NCBI GenBank assembly: GCA_900753245.1
Contig: CAADYJ010000082.1
Location: 1-25,820 of the forward strand
Direction of reading: 5' to 3'
Source: Clostridia bacterium
Lineage (GTDB): Bacteria; Bacillota; Clostridia; TANB77; CAG-508
DNA: 25,820 nucleotides
Below the pieces are notes generated by a model, which was not told the origin of the DNA, did not search any database, and saw nothing but the letters and a program-made list of their open reading frames with translations. Made by a program: the position numbers and the translations under genes. Shown here one piece after another: positions 6,654 to 14,833 of the stretch; within the stretch, counting starts at the first letter, position 1; each line of letters starts with the position of its first letter.

Positions 6654-9029
6654 CTATTTAATATATTCTTTAAAGAATTTGCAATCGTTATACTCTAAAT
6701 TGTTTTTGGCTATTTCTAATAATTCATTTACCATTTCTTTAGTATATTTACTGCTTTTTTTCTCATAAAATTTCTTTAATGGTTTTTGTAAATCCATCAT
6801 TACTTTCGTAGCTTTATTAACATTTTGTTCCTCTAATAACTGATTCATCTTCTTTATTTCATGTTCATAAATAACTTTTCCTACATTTGTGTCTTTTAGT
6901 TGCTCTAAAGTATTTTCTTCTGTAATATTTTCTTTTCTTATGTATCTATCCGGAATCTTCCTTCCTAACAATTCTTCAAATTCTTCTAATGTTACATCTT
7001 GTATATTTCCATTTTGATAATGTTTTCCATATTTTTTTGTTATATTTGTATCTTTTGAATCTACAAATATTTCTTGTTGCAACACAATATTTCTACTTGA
7101 TTTTCCTATTAAAATATTATATTTTCCTTCTTCTACTGACCATTTATTTGTTTCTACATTATAATATGAAAAATCATCACTTGTTAATGATATCTTTATT
7201 TTCTTTTCTTCGTTTGGTTTTAGCTCAATTTTTTCAAAGCCTTTTAATTCTTTTTTTGCTTTAAAAATATTAGTATTTTGTTCACTAATATACAATTGTG
7301 CTATTTCTTTTCCTTCTATATTTCCTATATTTTTTATTTTAAAAAATACCTCAATGTTTTCTTCTAATTTATTAATTTTTAAATCAGAATATTCAAAATT
7401 AGTATAACTTAATCCATATCCAAATGGATATAATACATTAGTGTTATTTGTATCATAATATCTATATCCTATATAAATTGCTTCTTGATATTCTACACTA
7501 GCTTCTGTTCCTGGATAATTTTTAAAACATGGTGTATCTTCTAAACAATTTGGATATGTTTCTGTTAATTTTCCACTTGGATTTACTTTTCCTAATAAGC
7601 AATTTACTATAGCCTTTCCTCCCGCTTCTCCTCCTAAATATCCTGTAATTATTCCTTTAACTTTATCTTTCCATGGCATTGTAATTGGAGAACCGTTTGA
7701 TAATACAATAACTATATTGTTATTTACTTTACTAATTTCTTCAATTAAATTATTTTGATTTTTTGGCAATTCTAATGTCGTCCTATCCATTCCTTCTGAT
7801 TCATAATTTTCCGTTAAACCTGCAAAAATGACTACAATATCATTTTCTTTTGCTATTTTTACTGCCTCTTTTCTATATTCTTCATCTTCTTGTGTTTCTA
7901 TTCTTCCATACCCTTTAGCATATTCAAATTGTATACTTTCTTGTTTTAAGCAATCATATGCACTTTCTAATTTATACGGATTAATTGTAGAGCTTCCCGC
8001 TCCTTGGTATCTAGGATTTTTAGCCATATCACCTATTAATGCTATTTTTTGTTTTTTTAGTGGTAGTATTTCTTCTTCATTTTTTAATAATACTACTGCT
8101 TCTTCTGCTATACTTAAAGCTATTCTATGATGTTCTTCTCTGTCATATTTTTCTATTTTCTTTCTTTTATTAACTTTAAATGTTACATCTAAAATTCTAT
8201 CTACTATTTCATCTAAGTATTGTTCACTAACTCTATTTTCCTTTACTGCCTTAACTATTTCGTCTACTCCATCTCCTCTGCCTCCTGGCATTTCTAGTTC
8301 ATTACCTGCTATTAATCCTTCTACTCTATCGTTTTCTGCTCCCCAATCTGTAATAACAATTCCATTAAATTTCCATTCTTTTTTTAAAATATCTAACAAT
8401 TCTTTGTTTTCAGTACAATATCTGTCATTTAATTTGTTATAAGCGCTCATAACAGATAAAGGATTTGCTTGTTTAACAATCATTTCGAACGCTTTTAAGT
8501 ATATTTCTCTTAGAGTTCTTTCATCTACTACAGCATTAATTGTTCTTCTTCTGTTTTCTTGATTATTAACAGCAAAGTGTTTTACACATGCTCCCACTCC
8601 ATTTGCTTGTAATCCTTTTACATACTCTGTTCCCATTATTCCTGTCAAGTAAGGATCTTCCGAAAAATATTCAAAGTTTCTTCCACACAAAGGACTTCTT
8701 TTTATATTAATAGCTGGGCCTAAAACAATATCTACATCTTCATATGTTGCTTCTTCTCCCAAAGCTTTTCCTAAAGAATATGCCATTTCTTTATTCCAAG
8801 TATTAGCTACTGTAGATGATGCTGGAAAACATGTAGATATTTCACTTTCATTAATTCCTAAATTATCTGCTTCTTTCTTTTGAACTCTTAGACCATGAGG
8901 CCCATCTGACATTGTTATATTTGGAATTTCTAATCTTTCTATATTTTGACTATGCCAATAATCTTTTCCTACACATAAACTTGCTTTTTCTTCTAAAGTC
9001 ATTTTATTTATTATCTTTTCATATTTCAT
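6654..9029 (-). CDS. Glycoside hydrolase family 3, beta-glucosidase-like
   Basis: Probably cytosolic: there is no signal peptide. The 791 residues comprise a TIM-barrel N-domain (about 1-290, with SDGPHGLR at 41-48, GRNFEYFSEDP and CVKHFAVNNQE), an alpha/beta sandwich domain (about 300-500), a fibronectin III-like domain (about 560-655), and an extra acidic/helical C-terminal tail of about 130 residues found in some clostridial members. The nucleophile is probably Asp228 in ITDWGAEND and the acid/base Glu412 in ESEGMDR. GAAGG precedes the ATG. The family hydrolyses beta-glucosides, xylosides or related oligosaccharides; the exact substrate cannot be read from sequence. It is much longer than NagZ, so muropeptide recycling is unlikely. 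It lies inside the dcw cluster without an obvious functional link. Confidence 0.9.
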   Translation of the reverse strand: MKYEKIINKMTLEEKASLCVGKDYWHSQNIERLEIPNITMSDGPHGLRVQKKEADNLGINESEISTCFPASSTVANTWNKEMAYSLGKALGEEATYEDVDIVLGPAINIKRSPLCGRNFEYFSEDPYLTGIMGTEYVKGLQANGVGACVKHFAVNNQENRRRTINAVVDERTLREIYLKAFEMIVKQANPLSVMSAYNKLNDRYCTENKELLDILKKEWKFNGIVITDWGAENDRVEGLIAGNELEMPGGRGDGVDEIVKAVKENRVSEQYLDEIVDRILDVTFKVNKRKKIEKYDREEHHRIALSIAEEAVVLLKNEEEILPLKKQKIALIGDMAKNPRYQGAGSSTINPYKLESAYDCLKQESIQFEYAKGYGRIETQEDEEYRKEAVKIAKENDIVVIFAGLTENYESEGMDRTTLELPKNQNNLIEEISKVNNNIVIVLSNGSPITMPWKDKVKGIITGYLGGEAGGKAIVNCLLGKVNPSGKLTETYPNCLEDTPCFKNYPGTEASVEYQEAIYIGYRYYDTNNTNVLYPFGYGLSYTNFEYSDLKINKLEENIEVFFKIKNIGNIEGKEIAQLYISEQNTNIFKAKKELKGFEKIELKPNEEKKIKISLTSDDFSYYNVETNKWSVEEGKYNILIGKSSRNIVLQQEIFVDSKDTNITKKYGKHYQNGNIQDVTLEEFEELLGRKIPDRYIRKENITEENTLEQLKDTNVGKVIYEHEIKKMNQLLEEQNVNKATKVMMDLQKPLKKFYEKKSSKYTKEMVNELLEIAKNNLEYNDCKFFKEYIK

Positions 9030-9063
9030 ATTTCTACCTTCTTTTACTATTTGCTATGTTTAA

Positions 9064-9092
9064 TATATATCATAAGCTAAATTAAATTACAA
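9064..9092 (-). promoter_or_regulatory. Possible promoter of the GH3 gene
   Basis: On the minus strand TTGTAA (9092-9087) is followed after 17 nt by TATATA (9069-9064). Both hexamers are imperfect and the region is AT-rich, so this is a weak call. It sits back to back with the plus-strand promoter at 9103-9131. Confidence 0.35.
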
Positions 9093-9102
9093 TAAAAAAT
9101 TA

Positions 9103-9131
9103 TTGCATTTTTTATATCTTTATTGTATAAT
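9103..9131 (+). promoter_or_regulatory. Sigma-A promoter of the glycosyltransferase gene
   Basis: TTGCAT (9103-9108) and a perfect TATAAT (9126-9131) are separated by 17 nt. The expected start is near 9138, giving a leader of about 73 nt before the ATG at 9211. Confidence 0.65.
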
Positions 9132-9210
9132 GCTAAACATAATATGTATGGTATCGTAATATGTTGATTTTTTACTAATTAGTTAATTTCATCGTAAGGA
9201 GGGAAAATCT

Positions 9211-10074
9211 ATGCTATTTAGTGTTATTATTCCAGCATATAATGCTGAATCTACTATTCGGAAAACTTTAAATAGTGTGTTAAATCAAACTTTTAAAGAC
9301 TTTGAAATAGTAGCCATTGACGATGGTTCTACAGATAGCACTCCTACCATTTTGAAAGATTATACAAGTAAAGATAGTAGAGTACATGTATATACTTTTA
9401 AAAATGCTGGTGTTTCTGTTTCTCGTCAACGTGGTATCAATAATTCAAATGGTCAATTCATTGTCTTTGTTGATTCAGATGATACTATTGAACCAGAATT
9501 ATTATCGAATCTCTATAGTGCAATTAAATCTTACCCAACTACTGATTTGATTCGTTATCAGTCTCGCATTATTGCAGATAGTCCCAAAAAGGATCATGAA
9601 AGATATAATTATTATGAGCCTTCCAACTCTTCTATCTCTGGCATAGATGCCATAAGAACCTGGTCTATACCTGGTAAAAAGTATGCTGTCTATTGGTTAT
9701 TTGCTTTTAGCAGAACTTTATTCTTAAAAAACTCTTTTCCAGAGGATTTAAGATGTTATGAAGATGTTGCTTTAATTCCTATTTTAATAGGAACTGCTAG
9801 TTTAGTAACAACTATTAACTATGTTGGGTATAATTATACCTATAATAACTCTTTTAGTTTAACTCATGCTAATGACTTAGCAGCCCAGAAATCACGGGCA
9901 TTAGATTTCTACAAATCCTGTGAATATGCTGTGTCTCACTTTAAGAATTTGCCTAATGTAACTCCACATGATATCGATTTTTTTGAGAAAGATTATCAGA
10001 GGCGATTGAATGGTAAATTTAATTCTTTAAGTGATGAATTAAAGAAAGAATTTTCTAGTATTTATGGCAAGTAA
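9211..10074 (+). CDS. Family 2 glycosyltransferase
   Basis: The product has 287 residues with a GT-A fold N-terminal half. FSVIIPAYNAESTIRKTLNS (3-22) is the canonical start, IDDGSTDST (36-44) binds the nucleotide, NAGVSVSRQRG (65-75) follows, and the metal-binding VDSDD (87-91) is the DxD motif. The C-terminal half is not diagnostic, and no membrane segment is evident. Such enzymes transfer sugars to glycolipids, wall polymers or capsule; donor and acceptor are unknown. AAGGAGG stands 9 nt before the ATG. It is the only plus-strand gene among the dcw genes, with its own promoter and terminator. Arginine is encoded by CGN at 7 of 13 sites while neighbours mostly use AGA, which hints at later acquisition. 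Confidence 0.9.
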   Translation: MLFSVIIPAYNAESTIRKTLNSVLNQTFKDFEIVAIDDGSTDSTPTILKDYTSKDSRVHVYTFKNAGVSVSRQRGINNSNGQFIVFVDSDDTIEPELLSNLYSAIKSYPTTDLIRYQSRIIADSPKKDHERYNYYEPSNSSISGIDAIRTWSIPGKKYAVYWLFAFSRTLFLKNSFPEDLRCYEDVALIPILIGTASLVTTINYVGYNYTYNNSFSLTHANDLAAQKSRALDFYKSCEYAVSHFKNLPNVTPHDIDFFEKDYQRRLNGKFNSLSDELKKEFSSIYGK

Positions 10075-10118
10075 AAATAAAAGGTACTTCATTTAATTTT
10101 GAAGTACCTTTTATTTTT
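10073..10118. terminator. Bidirectional terminator between glycosyltransferase and DUF402 gene
   Basis: A perfect 19-bp stem (10073-10091 with 10100-10118) encloses an 8-nt loop; A-runs and T-runs at both edges let it work in both directions. The stop codons of both convergent genes (10072-10074 and 10111-10113) fall inside or at the edge of the stem. Confidence 0.85.
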
Positions 10119-10653
10119 CTAATAACTCTAAATATTTATATGAAAAGTTCTTTAATTTTTCTAAATTTGCTTTTGCAAACTCTATAATTTTATTTGCTTT
10201 TTCATATGCTAATTCATAATCTTTTTTACTTATTATCTTTTGTTTGTATGCTTGTTCTAGCTCATCTTCGTCTAATAAATGTATTCTTCCATCATGTACA
10301 ATAACAACATCTAAATATAAATCATCTTCATATGGTATGCCATCTTGCACTCCCAAATTTCTTGCAATATCTATATACCATTCTATTATTTCTTTGTTAT
10401 TATTAAAAATTGCTGTAATGCAACAATTTTTATTTTCAGGATATATTTCTAACCAATAATATCCTTTTGCTAATATACATCTTTCTTCTTGGTCTACACG
10501 CCATTCTTCTTTTACTTCTTCTATTTGAAGCAATGATATATTTCCTACAAATTCTTTATTATTAATATACATATTTTTGCATTTACTTTTTAGAATGCTA
10601 GTATTTGCTCTTCCATCTGCAAATCTTCTTTTCAATTTTTGTTCCATTTTCAT
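10111..10653 (-). CDS. DUF402-domain protein
   Basis: The product has 180 residues, soluble. It contains the DUF402 pattern: a beta-rich core with KGYYWLEIYPENKN, then EIIEWYIDIARNLG, the acidic DGIPYEDDLYLDVVIVHDG, LDEDELEQAYKQ, and a C-terminal helix. Characterised relatives (Staphylococcus Ntdp, Streptomyces FomD) are metal-dependent phosphatases acting on nucleoside di/triphosphates or a cytidylyl intermediate; the paired acidic residues fit metal binding, but the substrate here is unknown. Starts at 10653 and at the third codon (10647) are both possible; the weak GGTGA is better spaced for the second. It is last in the mraZ-side gene run, 123 nt after the PBP. Confidence 0.82.
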   Translation of the reverse strand: MKMEQKLKRRFADGRANTSILKSKCKNMYINNKEFVGNISLLQIEEVKEEWRVDQEERCILAKGYYWLEIYPENKNCCITAIFNNNKEIIEWYIDIARNLGVQDGIPYEDDLYLDVVIVHDGRIHLLDEDELEQAYKQKIISKKDYELAYEKANKIIEFAKANLEKLKNFSYKYLELLEK

Positions 10654-10776
10654 TCACCATTTCAATATTACTATATTAATTATAAAAAGTCTAGTGTTCC
10701 TTATTTTTAATTATACTTTACAAATTTTTGTTTCTTATAAAATCTCCTTCAAATTCTTCTGCTAAGATGTAAATAT

Positions 10777-12972
10777 TTAATTTGTCAACTCTACGTAAAT
10801 GTTTGCCTCTTCCTTAACTTTTACTCCTGCTTTTGGTGTTTGCTCTTTTATTATAGTATTTTCTTTGTCTATACCTTCTTGTTCATTATTTATAACTAAT
10901 TTCAAATTATTTTCTTTTAGTATGCTCTCCGCTTCTTTTATACTTTTTCCTTCTATATTAGGCACTTGGACGTCATTTTTTACCTGCTCTTCTGTCTTGT
11001 TATCTTTTACAACTTCTAAATATGGCAACACTTCTCCAAATATTTGAGAACCAATTGGTGCTGCGACTCCACCTCCTTGGTGACCTCCTTCTCCTGTTGG
11101 ATTATACAAAGTTATTAACACAGCTATACTTGGATCTGATATTGGTGCCACACCTATAAATGATGTTACATACTTTCCTGTATTTACACCATCTTCTGAA
11201 GTTCCTGTTTTTCCTCCTATTCTATATCCTTTTACTTGTGAGTTTTTTCCAGTTCCTTCTGCTACAACAGATTCCATCATGCTGAGTACATTTTTAGCTG
11301 TTTCTTCTGAAATTACTCTATCTTTTTTTACCACCTCTACTTCTTGCCTTTCTCCTGTTTTGCTATCGACTGTAGCTTTTACTACTCTTGGTTTTACATA
11401 TGTTCCACCATTAGCTATACTAGATACCATTGTTATCATTTGTATTGGTGTTACTTCAAAACGTTGACCAAAGGCTATTGTTCCTAGCTCTACTGGCCCT
11501 ACTTTTTCTTCTTTCAAAAAGATACTTCCAGCTTCTCCTGGCAAATCTATTCCTGTCTTTCTTAAGAATCCAAATTTATTTAAATATTCATAATATTTAT
11601 GAACACCTAACTTTTGACCTAATCCTATGAATACTGGGTTGCACGAATTCATTAGTGCCTGTCTTAAACTTTCACTTCCATGTGGTCTATAATATCTCCA
11701 ACATTTCATTCTTACTCCGGCAATTTCAATTCCTCCTGTACAGCAAAATTCACCTGCCTTATCTACTTCTGCTATTTTTTCTTCTAAAGATGCTGAGGCT
11801 GTTACTAATTTAAAAGTAGAACCTGGTTCATATGTATCTGATATAGCTTTATTTCTCCACATAGCTTGCAATTTAGCTGTTTTATCACTTTGTGATAATA
11901 TAGACCAACTTGCTTTATCTTCTTCTACAGATGGCATATATGGATCATTTAAATTATAGTTTGGGTATCCTGCTAATGCTAAAATATCTCCATTTTTTGG
12001 GTTCATAACTATAATGTTTCCACCATCTGTACATACATTATCTATGCATGCTTCTTTTAAATATTTTTCTGCAATTCCTTGTATTGTACTATCAATAGTA
12101 AGTATTAAATCTTTACCATCTGTTGCATCTGTATATTCTTCTGTAGAATTGTTTATATCTCCTCCCTTTGCATCTCTTATTTTTGTAATTTTACCTTTAC
12201 TTCCCTTTAATGTTTCGTCATATAATGCTTCTATTCCATCTAATCCTTGATTATCACTTCCACAAAATCCTATGACTTGCGAAGCTAAATTGTTAAGTGG
12301 ATAATATCTTTTAGTATCTTCATCTATATTAATTCCAGATGTAATATTATTATTTTGCATCCATATTCTTAGTTCATCTGCTTTTTCTTTATCTATCTTT
12401 TTTACAATAGTTTCTATTGAGCTTCTTTTACTTACTTTTTTTAATACATTTTCATAATCTAATTCGAATATTTGTGATAATGCTTTTGCTATTTTCTCTC
12501 TATCTTCCTTTTTTATTGTTGTTGGAGTTACACTAACTGTTTCAACTGTTGAGCTAACTGCTAAAATTGTTTTTCCTGTACTATCATAAATAGTACCTCT
12601 TTTAGGATTTATATTTCTATCTAAAGTTTGTTGCATATACGCCATTGACTGAAGCTCGCTTCCTTGTACAAATTGAATAAAAGCAAGCCTTACAGATAAA
12701 GCGAAAAGCAATAAAACGGCAATTATCAATTCCCATTTCATTCTTTTCTTTTTCTCTAATGTTCCTATAACTTTGGCTTTGTTTATATCTTTTTTGGATA
12801 TTTTGTTAAAATTTATTGTTTTCTTATTTTTAAGTTTTTTTAATTCTTTTTTATTATCATTTTTTCTTACATTTTTTTCAGCTTTCTTTTTTATTATCTG
12901 ATTTAACGTTCTTTTCTTTTTTTCATTTACTTTATTATTTAACAGTTTGCTTTTTTTTATTTTATTATTCAA
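10777..12972 (-). CDS. ftsI: Class B penicillin-binding protein, FtsI/SpoVD type, with one PASTA domain
   Basis: Septal or sporulation D,D-transpeptidase, partner of the SEDS polymerase. Of its 731 residues, 1-79 form a cytoplasmic tail with 29 lysines. A membrane anchor (about 80-101), a dimerisation domain starting RGTIYDSTGK (125-134) and the transpeptidase domain follow, with STFK (385-388), SCN (443-445) and KTG (588-590). One PASTA domain (about 668-731) ends the protein. Cys424 (in KCW) and Cys444 (in SCN) match the spacing of the redox-controlled cysteine pair of Bacillus SpoVD. The start is a TTG with GGTGAGG 8 nt upstream, and that ribosome site can pair in a hairpin (12977-13034). 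It follows ftsL as in standard dcw order. FtsI and SpoVD roles cannot be separated here. Confidence 0.93.
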   Translation of the reverse strand: MNNKIKKSKLLNNKVNEKKKRTLNQIIKKKAEKNVRKNDNKKELKKLKNKKTINFNKISKKDINKAKVIGTLEKKKRMKWELIIAVLLLFALSVRLAFIQFVQGSELQSMAYMQQTLDRNINPKRGTIYDSTGKTILAVSSTVETVSVTPTTIKKEDREKIAKALSQIFELDYENVLKKVSKRSSIETIVKKIDKEKADELRIWMQNNNITSGINIDEDTKRYYPLNNLASQVIGFCGSDNQGLDGIEALYDETLKGSKGKITKIRDAKGGDINNSTEEYTDATDGKDLILTIDSTIQGIAEKYLKEACIDNVCTDGGNIIVMNPKNGDILALAGYPNYNLNDPYMPSVEEDKASWSILSQSDKTAKLQAMWRNKAISDTYEPGSTFKLVTASASLEEKIAEVDKAGEFCCTGGIEIAGVRMKCWRYYRPHGSESLRQALMNSCNPVFIGLGQKLGVHKYYEYLNKFGFLRKTGIDLPGEAGSIFLKEEKVGPVELGTIAFGQRFEVTPIQMITMVSSIANGGTYVKPRVVKATVDSKTGERQEVEVVKKDRVISEETAKNVLSMMESVVAEGTGKNSQVKGYRIGGKTGTSEDGVNTGKYVTSFIGVAPISDPSIAVLITLYNPTGEGGHQGGGVAAPIGSQIFGEVLPYLEVVKDNKTEEQVKNDVQVPNIEGKSIKEAESILKENNLKLVINNEQEGIDKENTIIKEQTPKAGVKVKEEANIYVELTN

Positions 12973-12976
12973 TATA

Positions 12977-13034
12977 AAAACCTCACCATCTTTAATACTT
13001 TCTTTTACTATTTGTATTAAAAATATGAGGTTTT
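12977..13034 (-). promoter_or_regulatory. Hairpin that could hide the PBP ribosome binding site
   Basis: On the minus strand AAAACCTCA (13034-13026) pairs perfectly with TGAGGTTTT (12985-12977), which contains the ribosome site. Inside, an 8-bp stem (13021-13014 with 12998-12991) continues the same helix across a small internal loop. This would mask the Shine-Dalgarno sequence of the TTG start. The pairing is seen; translational control is inference. Confidence 0.45.
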
Positions 13035-13048
13035 ATGACTATTGTATT

Positions 13049-13570
13049 TTATTTTAAAATATTATTTAATTCTTTTATAATCTTTTGAAAAACGTTTGTA
13101 TCTTCTGTTTTTACCACATCTTGTGTTGCAGATTCAACATAGTCTTTTTTTGGTAAATTTATATATATTTTTTGATTATTATCTAATTTTTGCATTCCCA
13201 ATTTTTCTTTTGCTGATTGTTCTACATTGTTTAAATTTAAACTATTTTCTATGTTAATTTTTAGTTGTTCGTTTTCTTTTTCTATAGCACTCAAATTTTC
13301 TTTTAAATTCTCTTTTTTGTTAAAATTTTCTGTTATTAGTGAGTTTCTATAACTTATGGCAAACAATATTGCAAATCCTATTGCTATATACATCATTGCT
13401 CTTCTTTTTTCTTTTATAGACTTTTTAGTTTGACTTTTGCTTTTTGTTATATTTTCTTTTCTTACTGAACTTTTTTTCTTTTGATATGGGTTTTTTATTG
13501 GTTCATATTCAGGTTGCAATTTTCTAGGACTTGTCTCATATTGATAACCTTGGTATCTTTGGTATGCCAT
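13049..13570 (-). CDS. ftsL: Cell-division protein FtsL
   Basis: Bitopic divisome protein that works with DivIC/FtsB and DivIB to activate septal synthesis. The 173 residues have a basic cytoplasmic N-terminus (1-58), one membrane segment (about 60-77, MMYIAIGFAILFAISY), and a short coiled coil rich in Glu/Lys/Asn (about 85-115). A conserved-type motif (VEQSAKEKLGM, 116-126) and a C-terminal tail follow. AGGTGAG stands upstream of the ATG. Identity rests on topology, the coiled coil and its place between rsmH and the PBP, since FtsL sequences are poorly conserved. Confidence 0.82.
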   Translation of the reverse strand: MAYQRYQGYQYETSPRKLQPEYEPIKNPYQKKKSSVRKENITKSKSQTKKSIKEKRRAMMYIAIGFAILFAISYRNSLITENFNKKENLKENLSAIEKENEQLKINIENSLNLNNVEQSAKEKLGMQKLDNNQKIYINLPKKDYVESATQDVVKTEDTNVFQKIIKELNNILK

Positions 13571-13609
13571 TTGTTAACTCACCTCTTTTCTTTTGATTTT
13601 TTTCGTTTA

Positions 13610-14540
13610 TTAAGCTTTTTGAAAAATTCTTAATTTTGCGCTTTTTGCTCTAGTATTTTCTTCTTGTTCTTCATTTGTTGGTAAAATTGGTTTTTTATTT
13701 ATAATTTTCCCTTCTGAATGATAACCACATATGCAATATGGCAAATCTTTAGGACATGTACATCTTCCTTCTAATTCTATATATTCTTGTTTTACTGCTC
13801 TGTCTTCTAAAGAATGAAATGTTATTATACATAGCCTTCCTTCAGAGTTCAAACATTCTACACAGTCTTTTATAGTATCTTTCAATGGCGATATTTCATT
13901 ATTCACTTCTATTCTAATTGCTTGAAAAGTTCTTTTTGCTGGATGTCCATCTTTTTGTTTAGATAATGGAATTGATTTTTTTATAATATCAACTAATTGT
14001 TTTGTTGTCTCAATTTCATTTTCTTTTCTTTCTTTTATAATATTTCTAACTACATTTTTAGCAAATTTTTCTTCTCCGTAATCTTGTAAAATTCTTATTA
14101 ACTCTTCTTCAGAATACGTATTTACTACTTCTTTTGCTGTTAACTCTTGAGTTTTGTCCATTCTCATATCTAACATACTATCTTGCATATAGCTAAATCC
14201 TCTTGATTTTTCATCTAACTGATATGAAGAAACACCTAAATCTAGTAAAATTCCATCTACTTTTTCTATTCCTATATTTGCTAATTCGTTTTTTATATTA
14301 TCATGATTTCCGTGTATATAAATTACATTAGAAAATTCTTTTAACCTATTTTTAGCCGATGCTAGTGCTTCCTCATCCCTGTCTATTCCTATAAGTCTTC
14401 CTTCTTTACTTAATCTTTTTGCAATTTCTATACTATGTCCTGCTCCTCCGAATAGTACCATCTACATAAATGCCATTTGGTTTTATATTTAATCCATTTA
14501 TACATTCATTTAATAATACTGGCTTATGTTTAAATTCCAC
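13610..14540 (-). pseudogene. rsmH: 16S rRNA m4C1402 methyltransferase RsmH, frameshifted near its start
   Basis: RsmH (MraW) methylates N4 of C1402 in 16S rRNA. The full reading frame starts at a GTG (14540) with AGGAG 8 nt upstream. It gives VEFKHKPVLLNECINGLNIK then GIYVDGT, the true RsmH N-terminus. After ACT (14456-14454) there are four bases, ATTC, before GGA GGA GCA GGA CAT (GGAGH) instead of three. The frame therefore ends at TAG (14435-14433) after 35 codons, while the rest (MVLFGGAGHS onward, 283 residues, with LDLGVSSYQLDE and the RGFSYMQDSMLDMRMD region) is in another frame. The span is 931 nt, exactly 309 codons plus stop plus one base. The ATG at 14461 has no ribosome site and lacks part of SAM motif I. 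It may be a real mutation or a sequence error; no known slippery site is present. Confidence 0.88.
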
Positions 14541-14833
14541 TTTTATAGCTCCTAACTTACGACTTATTAAATAGCATATGCATAAGCAGTTGGTATTTAA
14601 CAATACCAACTTGCTTATGCTTTTTCTTTTGTAATCTATATTATTTTACTTTTGTAAATAATAAACTTTTCTTTTGTTCTTACATACTTGTTTCTTTAGT
14701 ATATATAGAACTTCATTTGTTTAAATCTTAAATTTTTATCTTTTGTATATTATTTTCTTCTTATGTACTTAAAAATTTTATCTTTTGTGTTTTTCTTATT
14801 TTTCTTTAGTATTTTATATAAACTTTTAAAAAG
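14541..14833. other. AT-rich mraZ-rsmH gap with decayed repeats
   Basis: No gene is visible. TTTCTTTAGTAT occurs at 14691-14702 and 14801-14812, and TTTTATCTTTTGT-like segments occur near 14735 and 14776. This suggests a degenerate duplication of about 110 nt in this very T-rich strand. Apart from the hairpin at 14580-14620 and the rsmH ribosome site near 14550, I see no clear promoter. Confidence 0.4.
14580..14620 (+). terminator. Terminator-like hairpin upstream of rsmH
   Basis: Two 9-bp stem sections (GCATAAGCA/TGCTTATGC and GTTGGTATT/AATACCAAC) are separated by a one-base bulge and closed by a 4-nt loop, followed by TTTTTTCTTTT on the plus strand. As an intrinsic terminator it points along the plus strand, against the genes, where no plus-strand gene precedes it. 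On the minus strand it would sit in the mRNA just before rsmH, as a leader structure or processing site. Confidence 0.55.

Noticed and set aside
6654..9029. GH3 protein as NagZ (muropeptide recycling) because of its place in the dcw cluster
   Set aside because: NagZ is single-domain, about 340 residues, with a KHFPGHG-type motif. This 791-residue protein has KHFAVNNQE, a second domain, a FnIII-like domain and the SEGMDR acid/base region of beta-glucosidases.
10665..10693. TAGACT-N17-TAATAT as a DUF402 promoter
   Set aside because: The start point would lie only a few bases before the start codon, and both hexamers are poor.
14433..14461. Programmed frameshift to express full-length rsmH
   Set aside because: GGT ACT ATT CGG has no run or pairing that would favour slipping one base forward, and programmed shifts are not known for rsmH. 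Mutation or sequence error is simpler.
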